Shown piece by piece: positions 25,598-32,958 of a stretch of 64,000 nt of DNA. Made by a program: the position numbers and the translations under genes. Source of the DNA: UBA7434 sp042090785 (GTDB taxonomy: Bacteria; Pseudomonadota; Gammaproteobacteria; Pseudomonadales; UBA7434); the NCBI GenBank assembly GCA_042090785.1, contig JBELIP010000001.1:372001-436000 (forward strand). Direction: 5' to 3'. Numbering within the stretch: position 1 is the stretch's first letter; each line of letters begins with the position of its first letter. Below the pieces are notes generated by a model, which was given only the letters and a program-made list of their open reading frames with translations, had not been told where the DNA came from and made no database searches.

Positions 25598-26458
25598 TTA
25601 ATTCAAGCTAGCCTGAATAAACCCTGCCAATCGTTCTGTTGCCTCCGACCCCCCGCGTCGCTCATACAGCAAACTAATATCAATACTACCAAGATCCGGT
25701 AATGAATCATTTTTACCATAGTGATCTAAAATAATTAACCCCTCAGGTACTGTACTCTCAGTGAGCACAGTCACCCCCAAGCCTTCCTTAATGGCAGCTT
25801 GAATACCTGACAAATCAGGATTGGTATGAATAATACGCCATGGTCGTTTGATCTTATCTAACACACGCAATGCCCGTTTGCGATAAAGACAGCCATCTTG
25901 AGCGAGAATAAGAGGGAGAGCATCATGACGATCGTTACGGTGCTCTTTGCTGCCAACCCAAACCAACTTGTCTGATTTAATAAGCCCTTTACGACGAGCC
26001 GAGGGCTTGTCATGTAACCCTAGAATAAGGTCATATTGGTCACGCTGCGGCTCGGAAAGTAAATTACGACTTAAGTCACTAAAAATCTCCAGCGCAACAA
26101 ATGGGTAGGACTGTGAAAAACGACCAATGATTTTTGGTAACAAGGTCGTGGCGAATTCACTGGGAATACCAAGTCTTATTTGCCCCGCAAGCTCTGGTTG
26201 AGTGAATTGGCTAATCAGTTGATCGTTTAGCGCTAAAATCTGTTTGGCTGAGTCGTAAATACTAACCCCAGCATCCGAAAGCTTTAACTGCTTGTTATAA
26301 CGCAAGAAAATTTCAGTATCGAGGGCCTCTTCTAATTTTTTTATCTGTAAACTTATAGCTGGCTGAGACCTGCCAAGATGATCTGCCGCATGCGTGACAC
26401 CACCAAAATCTGCTGTGGTAATAAACGCGCGCAGGGAATCCATCGATAAATTTCTCAT
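25598..26458 (-). CDS. LysR-family transcriptional regulator divergent from gcvT
   Basis: A 286-residue LysR regulator: N-terminal winged helix (MDSLRAFITTADFGGVTHAADHLGRSQPAISLQIKKLEEAL) and a periplasmic-binding-like effector domain starting near GQIRLGIPSEFATTLLP. The N-terminal domain resembles the LrhA/HexA branch more than GcvA. ATG 26458 is used; ATG 26443 also fits the usual LysR length. It diverges from gcvT, with a perfect palindrome between them, the usual layout for a LysR protein that controls its neighbour. The effector is unknown. Confidence 0.9.
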   Translation of the reverse strand: MRNLSMDSLRAFITTADFGGVTHAADHLGRSQPAISLQIKKLEEALDTEIFLRYNKQLKLSDAGVSIYDSAKQILALNDQLISQFTQPELAGQIRLGIPSEFATTLLPKIIGRFSQSYPFVALEIFSDLSRNLLSEPQRDQYDLILGLHDKPSARRKGLIKSDKLVWVGSKEHRNDRHDALPLILAQDGCLYRKRALRVLDKIKRPWRIIHTNPDLSGIQAAIKEGLGVTVLTESTVPEGLIILDHYGKNDSLPDLGSIDISLLYERRGGSEATERLAGFIQASLN

Positions 26459-26521
26459 ATTTAAATTCCAAATATATTTATCAGAACTATTAATTTAACA
26501 AATACAGGTCATTAAAGCTAG

Positions 26522-26541
26522 AATAGCGTCTTGACGCTATT
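26522..26541. promoter_or_regulatory. Perfect palindrome overlapping a candidate gcvT -35 element
   Basis: AATAGCGTCTTGACGCTATT has nine-base arms around TT. The TTGACG inside it could be a -35 hexamer, with TAAAGA 17 bases downstream as a weak -10 pointing to gcvT. It is a likely operator for the divergent LysR protein. Confidence 0.55.
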
Positions 26542-26636
26542 AAACCCCAAAGATAAAGAGCTGTTTTCGCAGTTTATGCGTACTAACAGTATTTATTATT
26601 TTTATTGATAACACCTTATTTATTGAGACATTAACT

Positions 26637-27776
26637 ATGACCGATCCAGTGAGTACACCTGAAGCGGACGCAGACACCACCACCGCTTGCTATAACATGC
26701 ATATTGCTGCCGGTGGGAAAATGGTTGAATTCGCCGGCTACCAAATGCCTGTTCAATACAGTGACGGTATTATGGTCGAGCATTTGCATACGCGAACACA
26801 GGCGGGTTTATTTGATGTCTCGCATATGGGGCAGGTATTAGTCAGCGGCGCTAACAGTATTGCTGAGCTTGAAAGTATTATTCCGGTCGATATTGGTGCG
26901 TTAGCCATTAACCAGCAAAGTTACGCATTGTTTACCAATGAAAGCGGCGGCATACTCGACGATTTAATTATTACGCGCCTGAGTGAAGATACTTTTTTCT
27001 TGGTGGTTAACGCGGCTTGTAAACAACAAGATATTGCTTACCTAACAAAACACCTTAGTAGCTGTGAAGTCAGTTATCAGTCCCATAAAGCCTTGCTCGC
27101 TTTGCAGGGGCCAAAGGCATGCGAGGTGCTTGCACAATTTGCACCCGCGGTTGAACAATTAGTGTTTATGAATGGCATTAATGTCAGCATTGCTAATGTT
27201 GAATGTTTTATTACGCGTTCGGGTTATACCGGTGAAGACGGTTTCGAAATATCGATGCTGAATACTGATGCCGAAAAAATTGCCAATATATTACTCGATA
27301 ATAAAGCCGTTAAATGGATTGGTCTGGGCGCACGTGATTCTTTACGCTTGGAGTCGGGCCTATGTCTTTATGGTCACGATATGAATGCAGCGACCACCGT
27401 TATCGAAGCGAGCTTAGCTTGGAGTGTTAGTCGAAGCCGTCGCGCAGATGGCGCTAAAGCCGGTGGCTTTCCTGGCGCCAATATTGTTTTAGAGCAGTTT
27501 AAAAATGGCGCGGCAAAAAAGCGCGTGGGTTTGTCGATAGATGGCCGTGCACCTATTCGTGAGGGCACGGTAATTGTCAATCAAGATGGCGATGAAATTG
27601 GTGTGGTGACGAGCGGTGGTTTTTCGCCTAGCCTCGAAAAACCCATTGCGATGGGTTATGTCGATGCCGCCTATGCAAAGGCAGACAGTAAAGTACAGGC
27701 GTTAGTTCGCGGTAAGCTTAGACCTATGACCGTGAGCAAATTACCGTTTGTAAAACAAAATTATGTGCGCGGCTAA
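26637..27776 (+). CDS. gcvT: Glycine cleavage system T protein (aminomethyltransferase)
   Basis: Transfers the methylene group from aminomethylated lipoyl-GcvH to tetrahydrofolate, releasing ammonia. 379 residues. Signatures include FAGYQMPVQYSDGIMVEHLHTR, GLFDVSHMGQ, the folate-site region GYTGEDGFEI, GLGARDSLRLESGLCLYGHD, and the C-terminal VTSGGFSPSLEKPIAMGYV. gcvP follows after 86 bases. The gene for the lipoyl carrier GcvH, which normally lies between them, is not in this window. Confidence 0.96.
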   Translation: MTDPVSTPEADADTTTACYNMHIAAGGKMVEFAGYQMPVQYSDGIMVEHLHTRTQAGLFDVSHMGQVLVSGANSIAELESIIPVDIGALAINQQSYALFTNESGGILDDLIITRLSEDTFFLVVNAACKQQDIAYLTKHLSSCEVSYQSHKALLALQGPKACEVLAQFAPAVEQLVFMNGINVSIANVECFITRSGYTGEDGFEISMLNTDAEKIANILLDNKAVKWIGLGARDSLRLESGLCLYGHDMNAATTVIEASLAWSVSRSRRADGAKAGGFPGANIVLEQFKNGAAKKRVGLSIDGRAPIREGTVIVNQDGDEIGVVTSGGFSPSLEKPIAMGYVDAAYAKADSKVQALVRGKLRPMTVSKLPFVKQNYVRG

Positions 27777-27862
27777 AAATAAATATAGCAGCCATTTTCC
27801 AGTTCAGAAATAGATAAATAGATAGCTAAATAAAAAATAAATTTAAGCAAAAAGAGATAAAG

Positions 27863-30826
27863 ATGACCGATACGATTGTTAGCAAAAATTCAGTAAATAA
27901 AAATGAGTACGTTGATATGCCTGCAGCGGCAAAAACAGATGTCACGACAGCAACGATTGCATCAGCAGCAAATTTAGCTGTGGTAGTGGATAAATTCGAA
28001 GACCGCCATGTGGGTTTTTCGGCTGATAACGATACGCAAACTATGTTAACAGCGCTGGGCTATGCATCAATGGATAGCTTTATTCGCGATGTTGTGCCAA
28101 AAAGTATTTATCAGAGCGAGTTATTAAATTTACCTGATGCGCTAAGCGAAGCAGATGCATTGGCGGCATTAAAAACCATTGCTAAAAAGAACTTACCGTT
28201 TCGATCGATGATTGGGCAGGGTTATTACGGTACGGTTACGCCAACGGTAATACTCAGAAATATTCTTGAAAATCCTGCATGGTATACCGCTTACACACCT
28301 TATCAGCCAGAAATTTCACAAGGGCGTTTAGAGGCCTTATTGAATTTTCAAACGATGGTATGTGATTTAACCGGCATGGATATCGCTAATGCATCCATGT
28401 TAGATGAAGGCAGTGCCGCTGCCGAAGCCATGGGTTTAGCGAAACGTTCGGCCAAAAATAAAGCCAATACTTTTTTTGTAGATCAAGATTGTTTGCCACA
28501 AACCATTGCCGTTGTTAAAACGCGTGCAGAGGCGGCGGGTTACGATGTTGTAGTGGGGAACCCTCAAACTGATTTACAAAACTACGATTATTTTGGTGTG
28601 CTATTACAGTACCCAGGTTGTTCTGGCGAAATACCAAATTTTGATAACGTTGTGACTGTTGCGCATGAACAAAAAGCGTTAGTTGTTATGGCCGCTGATA
28701 TTATGGCCTTAGTTTTATTAAAGTCCCCTGGTGATATAGGTGCCGATGTAGTTGTAGGTAACACTCAGCGCTTTGGTGTGCCTGTTGGTTTTGGTGGTCC
28801 GCATGCTGCATACATGGCAACTAAAAATAAATACCAACGTTCGTTGCCTGGCCGTTTAGTGGGTGTGTCGGTAGATGCTGATGGCAAACCAGCTTATCGT
28901 TTAGCATTACAAACACGCGAGCAGCATATTCGTCGCGAAAAAGCGACATCTAACATTTGTACTGCGCAGGTATTGTTAGCCGTTATTGCATCAATGTACG
29001 CCTGTTACCACGGCCCTGTTGGTCTACGGAATATTGCAAGCCGTATACACTCCTTGGCGGCAACGGCTGCTACTGGTCTTGCAGCGTGTGGCTTTGAAAG
29101 AACTAACGTTCGCTTTTTTGATACGCTGACTATTAAGACGGCTGATCAGACACAAGCTATTTACGCGCGCGCGCAACAAGCAAAAATTTATTTACGCAAA
29201 GTTGATGATGCGCATCTTGGTTTTTCTATTGATGAAACAACAACCGTTGCTGATATTGAATTGCTATGGCAATTATTCTCGCTAGAGAATACGCCGGCGT
29301 ATTCTGCAATAGCCGATGCCGTAAATATCGATTTTTCTGCAGCAGGGTTTCGACAAGATGAAGTGTTAAGCCATTCGGTATTTTCACGTTATCACTCAGA
29401 AACTGAAATGCTACGTTATCTTCGTCGCTTATCGGATAAAGACTTAGCTTTGGATCGCACCATGATTCCGCTAGGTTCTTGCACCATGAAATTAAATGCA
29501 AGCAGCGAAATGATTCCTGTTACTTGGCCAGAGTTTGGTAGCCCGCATCCTTTTGCGCCGTCAGAGCAGGCGGCAGGTTATCAACAAATGATTGCTGAGC
29601 TAGAAGCGATGTTAGCCGAGTGTACCGGTTATGACGTTGTTTCATTGCAGCCTAACGCTGGTTCTCAGGGAGAGTTTGCTGGCCTGTTAGCGATATCGGC
29701 TTACCACAAAAGCCGTGGAGACGATGCACGTAATATTTGTCTAATACCCAGTTCAGCTCACGGGACTAATCCTGCTTCTGCCCAAATGTGTAATATGAAA
29801 GTCGTGGTAGTGGCGTGCGACAGCGATGGCAATGTCGATATTGATGACCTTCGCGTTAAAGCCGATTTACATGCAGACCATCTTGCTGCACTGATGGTGA
29901 CATATCCTTCGACGCATGGCGTTTTTGAAGAACACATTCGTGAGGTTGCCGATATTGTTCATCAGCGCGGTGGCCAGGTCTATGTTGATGGTGCGAATTT
30001 AAATGCCATGGTGGGTTTATGTGGTCCTGGTGATTTTGGTGGTGATGTATCGCACCTTAATTTACATAAAACATTTTGTATTCCTCATGGTGGAGGTGGC
30101 CCAGGTGTTGGCCCTGTTGCGGCTAAGTCGCATTTAGCCCCATTCTTACCCAAGATGGCATCGTTTACAGAAAGTAGTGAGCAAGCACCGCAAGTGTCCA
30201 GCGCGCCATTTGGTTCGGCCAGCATTTTGCCGATTAGCTGGATGTATTTACGCATGATGGGCGCATCGGGTATGCGTCGTGCAACTGAAGCGGCAATTTT
30301 AAGTGCAAACTATATTGCCTACCGTTTGGCCGATGCTTTTCCGGTTTTATATACCGGTGGTAAAGGTTTAGTGGCGCATGAATGTATTATTGATTTACGC
30401 CCGATAAAAGAAGCAACCGGCATTGCTGTAGAAGATGTTGCCAAGCGTTTAATTGATTATGGTTTTCATGCCCCAACTATGTCCTTTCCTGTTGCGGGTA
30501 CATTAATGATAGAGCCGACAGAAAGCGAGGCGTTATGTGAAGTTGATCGTTTTTGTGATGCCATGTTAGCGATTCGTGCAGAGATAGAAAAAGTGGGTAG
30601 CGGTGAGTGGGTGTTAGATGATAATCCATTAGTTAATGCGCCGCATACGGCAGAGCAATTAACAGCTGATAATTGGACGCATGCTTATACGCGAACAGAA
30701 GCGGCTTACCCATTAGAAAGTTTGCGCAATGACAAATATTTTTCGCCGGTTTCAAGAATTGATAATGTATATGGTGATAGAAACTTGGTTTGTTCATGCC
30801 CCAGTATTAGTGATTATGTAGAGTGA
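27863..30826 (+). CDS. gcvP: Glycine dehydrogenase (decarboxylating), GcvP
   Basis: PLP enzyme that decarboxylates glycine and loads the aminomethyl group on GcvH. 987 residues, a single-chain GcvP with two related halves. The PLP lysine is in HLNLHKTFCIPHGGGGPGVG; LDRTMIPLGSCTMKLNA and SSAHGTNPASAQM are also diagnostic. The first 45 or so residues, before FEDRHVGFS, form a variable extension. Its stop codon lies inside a 13-base tandem repeat. It forms an operon with gcvT; regulation by the divergent LysR protein is likely but unproven. Confidence 0.97.
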   Translation: MTDTIVSKNSVNKNEYVDMPAAAKTDVTTATIASAANLAVVVDKFEDRHVGFSADNDTQTMLTALGYASMDSFIRDVVPKSIYQSELLNLPDALSEADALAALKTIAKKNLPFRSMIGQGYYGTVTPTVILRNILENPAWYTAYTPYQPEISQGRLEALLNFQTMVCDLTGMDIANASMLDEGSAAAEAMGLAKRSAKNKANTFFVDQDCLPQTIAVVKTRAEAAGYDVVVGNPQTDLQNYDYFGVLLQYPGCSGEIPNFDNVVTVAHEQKALVVMAADIMALVLLKSPGDIGADVVVGNTQRFGVPVGFGGPHAAYMATKNKYQRSLPGRLVGVSVDADGKPAYRLALQTREQHIRREKATSNICTAQVLLAVIASMYACYHGPVGLRNIASRIHSLAATAATGLAACGFERTNVRFFDTLTIKTADQTQAIYARAQQAKIYLRKVDDAHLGFSIDETTTVADIELLWQLFSLENTPAYSAIADAVNIDFSAAGFRQDEVLSHSVFSRYHSETEMLRYLRRLSDKDLALDRTMIPLGSCTMKLNASSEMIPVTWPEFGSPHPFAPSEQAAGYQQMIAELEAMLAECTGYDVVSLQPNAGSQGEFAGLLAISAYHKSRGDDARNICLIPSSAHGTNPASAQMCNMKVVVVACDSDGNVDIDDLRVKADLHADHLAALMVTYPSTHGVFEEHIREVADIVHQRGGQVYVDGANLNAMVGLCGPGDFGGDVSHLNLHKTFCIPHGGGGPGVGPVAAKSHLAPFLPKMASFTESSEQAPQVSSAPFGSASILPISWMYLRMMGASGMRRATEAAILSANYIAYRLADAFPVLYTGGKGLVAHECIIDLRPIKEATGIAVEDVAKRLIDYGFHAPTMSFPVAGTLMIEPTESEALCEVDRFCDAMLAIRAEIEKVGSGEWVLDDNPLVNAPHTAEQLTADNWTHAYTRTEAAYPLESLRNDKYFSPVSRIDNVYGDRNLVCSCPSISDYVE

Positions 30827-30848
30827 CTATATAGAGTGATTATGTAGA
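30810..30848 (+). repeat. Three tandem copies of a 13-base unit across the gcvP stop
   Basis: Units GTGATTATGTAGA (30810), GTGACTATATAGA (30823) and GTGATTATGTAGA (30836). The gcvP TGA lies in the second copy. The unit is not a multiple of three, so each extra copy changes frame. Confidence 0.88.
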
Positions 30849-30898
30849 GCAATTTTATAAAATAGACAGTAGATTAGGTTAGCCTTTAAAGTCTGTTA

Positions 30899-31483
30899 TC
30901 AAAATTTATAGCGGAACATTTCTATATCTTTTAGGTAGATTTGACGAATTATTTCCACCGAGTTTTTATTGTAAATGTCTCGGTAATGCGGCTTGTCAGT
31001 TTTAAGTAAATGAGGTAAATCATTGTCAGACTTTCCTATTTTTTTTAAAATCGCTTTTGCATCTTCCCTAAAATTTTCAAAGCGAATGATTTTATTAAAT
31101 TTTACTCTTTCTCTGCCATTATAAAACCATTTGTGTTGTGGCCAAAATAAACGATCGTCTTTATATAGCTCTGGCTGGGTCATTATTTCAGCTACAAAAT
31201 CATTGAATGAAGATAAGTCATAGGGTGCAAGCGCTTCTTTATAGGCTTCGATGTTAAATTGTTTTGCAAGCATGAAGCCGGAATACAGTCTATCCCATGG
31301 GTTTCTAATGGATATGAATGAGCTGTATTCACGCCAATATTTTTTTGGATAAAAATTTGGCTGTGCATGCCTATCACCAGTTTGATTAAGTGTGTCGGTG
31401 TTGAATCCAAATAAGACTTCAATACTTGATCCGGCGCATCGGCATGGATGGATGTATATCACTTTTGACTCGTGGCAAATCAC
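30899..31483 (-). CDS. Sulfotransferase-family protein
   Basis: A 194-residue protein of the sulfotransferase superfamily, which moves sulfate from PAPS to a sugar, peptide or lipid acceptor. The 5'-phosphosulfate loop is IHPCRCAGSSIE near residue 11, and the 3'-phosphate motif is SIRNPWDRLYSGF near residue 57. GTG at 31483 is the start, with AGAGA about eight bases upstream. It is more A/T-rich than its neighbours and stands alone between gcvP and the shikimate-kinase gene, with a long A/T-rich upstream region, so horizontal acquisition is plausible. The acceptor cannot be predicted. Confidence 0.78.
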   Translation of the reverse strand: MICHESKVIYIHPCRCAGSSIEVLFGFNTDTLNQTGDRHAQPNFYPKKYWREYSSFISIRNPWDRLYSGFMLAKQFNIEAYKEALAPYDLSSFNDFVAEIMTQPELYKDDRLFWPQHKWFYNGRERVKFNKIIRFENFREDAKAILKKIGKSDNDLPHLLKTDKPHYRDIYNKNSVEIIRQIYLKDIEMFRYKF

Positions 31484-31642
31484 TTTAATAGTCTCTTATT
31501 GTTTGTTTGTTTGATTGTTTTTAATAAAAGTAAAAGTGCTACTTATGACTTGGATAGATCATAGATAAAAAAAATTATGGAATCAACAATATAATTATGA
31601 ATCTTTATAGGTAGGGCATGGTCAACTTTATTCATTAATGAC

Positions 31643-31675
31643 AATAAGGATACAGTAAAAAAATCTATCCTTATT
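31643..31675. other. A/T-rich inverted repeat
   Basis: AATAAGGATA and TATCCTTATT form ten perfect pairs around a 13-base loop, followed by T-rich sequence. It could be a weak terminator or a leader hairpin. Bases 31655-31672 recur at 32797-32814. Confidence 0.4.
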
Positions 31676-31706
31676 TATTTTATTAGACGGGATTCTTATT
31701 TCTGGT

Positions 31707-32213
31707 ATGAAAAAAACAAACATTGCACTTATCGGTATGCCCGGCGCGGGCAAAAGCACGGTGGGAAAATTATTAGTTGAGCGGCTTGGCATGACATTTT
31801 GTGATACCGATCAGTTAATTGAAGCTACCCAGAAAAACTCTTTGCAAAGTATTCTTGATGCCAAAGGCTTTGAGCGCTTACGTGCCATTGAAGAGCAAAC
31901 TATTTTAGACCATACGTTTAATAACGCGGTTATTGCTACTGGCGGTAGTGCTATTTATGGTGCCAAAGGCATTGCCTATTTACAAAGTTGCGCGATGTTG
32001 TTTTATCTAGAAGCCTCTATTGAAACATTAACAAAGCGTATTAATAATTGGGGAAGTCGTGGCATTGCCTGTCCGCAGTCGCAAACTTTTGCTGGTTTGT
32101 TTGCCGAGCGAGTACCGCTGTACCAGCAATATGCTGATCATACTGTCGATACCGATAGCAGTGATGAGGCACAAATAGCCGAGCGGATTATTCACTTATG
32201 GCAACATGGCTAA
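31707..32213 (+). CDS. Shikimate kinase-family protein
   Basis: A 168-residue P-loop kinase. Walker A is GMPGAGKST (residues 10-18), the substrate-site aspartate is in CDTDQLI, the ATGGS motif lies near residue 76, and the lid arginine is in ERVPLYQQYAD. The lid region reads RGIACPQSQTF, a pattern typical of a second, stand-alone shikimate-kinase-like group rather than the AroK paired with AroB. It may phosphorylate shikimate or a different small alcohol. It has no aro neighbours here; the cytochrome c5 gene follows on the same strand. Confidence 0.82.
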   Translation: MKKTNIALIGMPGAGKSTVGKLLVERLGMTFCDTDQLIEATQKNSLQSILDAKGFERLRAIEEQTILDHTFNNAVIATGGSAIYGAKGIAYLQSCAMLFYLEASIETLTKRINNWGSRGIACPQSQTFAGLFAERVPLYQQYADHTVDTDSSDEAQIAERIIHLWQHG

Positions 32214-32379
32214 GCATGCCATTGATCCAGTAAGCCGTTATTTCCGTAAAAAAATTAGTGTTTGTGTAATTTCAGCAGAATTCAGGCTTCCCCCTCAAGT
32301 TTGAATCGTTATAATTGCCATCGCTAAAGACCCATGAGCAGGCGCTTGGCGGGTCATTTCTATTATTGAGGATACCTTT

Positions 32380-32796
32380 GTGAAAAAATTGAAGATGATT
32401 GTTTGTGCAGTGGCCATGCTATCAGCCGCATTAACATCTGTAGTATTGCAAGCCGGATCGATTGAAGACGGGATTATATCTCGCATTCAGGCTGTTGGTT
32501 CTGTCTGTATTGAAGGCGAAGATTGCGCCAAAGTGTTAACGGTAGCTGCCGCGGGTCCTCGTTCGGCTGAAGAGGTTTACAATAAAGGTTGTCTTGCTTG
32601 TCACGCTTCTGGCGCTGCTGGTGCTCCGAAGTTTCGTATCGCTGCTGATTGGACAGATCGTTTAGCTTCGGGTATGGATGCGCTTTATGCTAATGCGATT
32701 AATGGTAAGGGTGCTATGCCTGCTAGGGGTTTGTGTCCTAATTGTTCGGATGATGAGGTGAAGGCTGCTGTTGATTATATGATTGAAGGCCTTTAG
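32380..32796 (+). CDS. Cytochrome c5-family monohaem protein
   Basis: A 138-residue periplasmic cytochrome. GTG at 32380 is preceded by GAGG at good spacing and opens a signal peptide ending near LQA (residue 25). The haem motif is CLACH, and the C-terminal pair of cysteines in GLCPNCSDDE is the hallmark of the c5 group. The likely axial methionine is in GKGAMPARG. It is probably an electron donor in respiration. A strong terminator follows. Confidence 0.9.
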   Translation: MKKLKMIVCAVAMLSAALTSVVLQAGSIEDGIISRIQAVGSVCIEGEDCAKVLTVAAAGPRSAEEVYNKGCLACHASGAAGAPKFRIAADWTDRLASGMDALYANAINGKGAMPARGLCPNCSDDEVKAAVDYMIEGL

Positions 32797-32840
32797 GTAA
32801 AAAAATCTATCCTTTATTGTTTTGAGGGTGGAGTTGTTGA

Positions 32841-32870
32841 AACCCGATAACGTGAGTTATCGGGTTTTTT
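32841..32870 (+). terminator. Intrinsic terminator of the cytochrome c5 gene
   Basis: Perfect 11-base arms AACCCGATAAC and GTTATCGGGTT around GTGA, followed by T6. It differs from the glnA terminator by only two bases. Confidence 0.92.
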
Positions 32871-32883
32871 ATTGGGTTGGGTT

Positions 32884-32958
32884 TAAGGTTGGGTTTACAG
32901 TCAAGGTCAACACCATCGGGCCACCCCCGACTATCTTTTGACTTTGAACCTAACCTTA
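32884..32958. repeat. Palindromic element with ATCGGGCCACCCCCG core, copy B
   Basis: The 15-base core (32915-32929) is identical to that of copy C at 41430. It is flanked on the left by TAAGGTTGGGTT and GTCAAGGTCAA and on the right by TTTTGACTTTGAACC and AACCTTA, so the outer parts form an imperfect inverted repeat of about 20 pairs. It lies between convergent genes, directly after the cytochrome c5 terminator, and touches the rep stop codon. Confidence 0.8.

Noticed and set aside
26459..26636. Glycine riboswitch upstream of gcvT
   Set aside because: The gap is only 178 bases and lacks the conserved aptamer cores; the palindrome and LysR gene explain regulation better.
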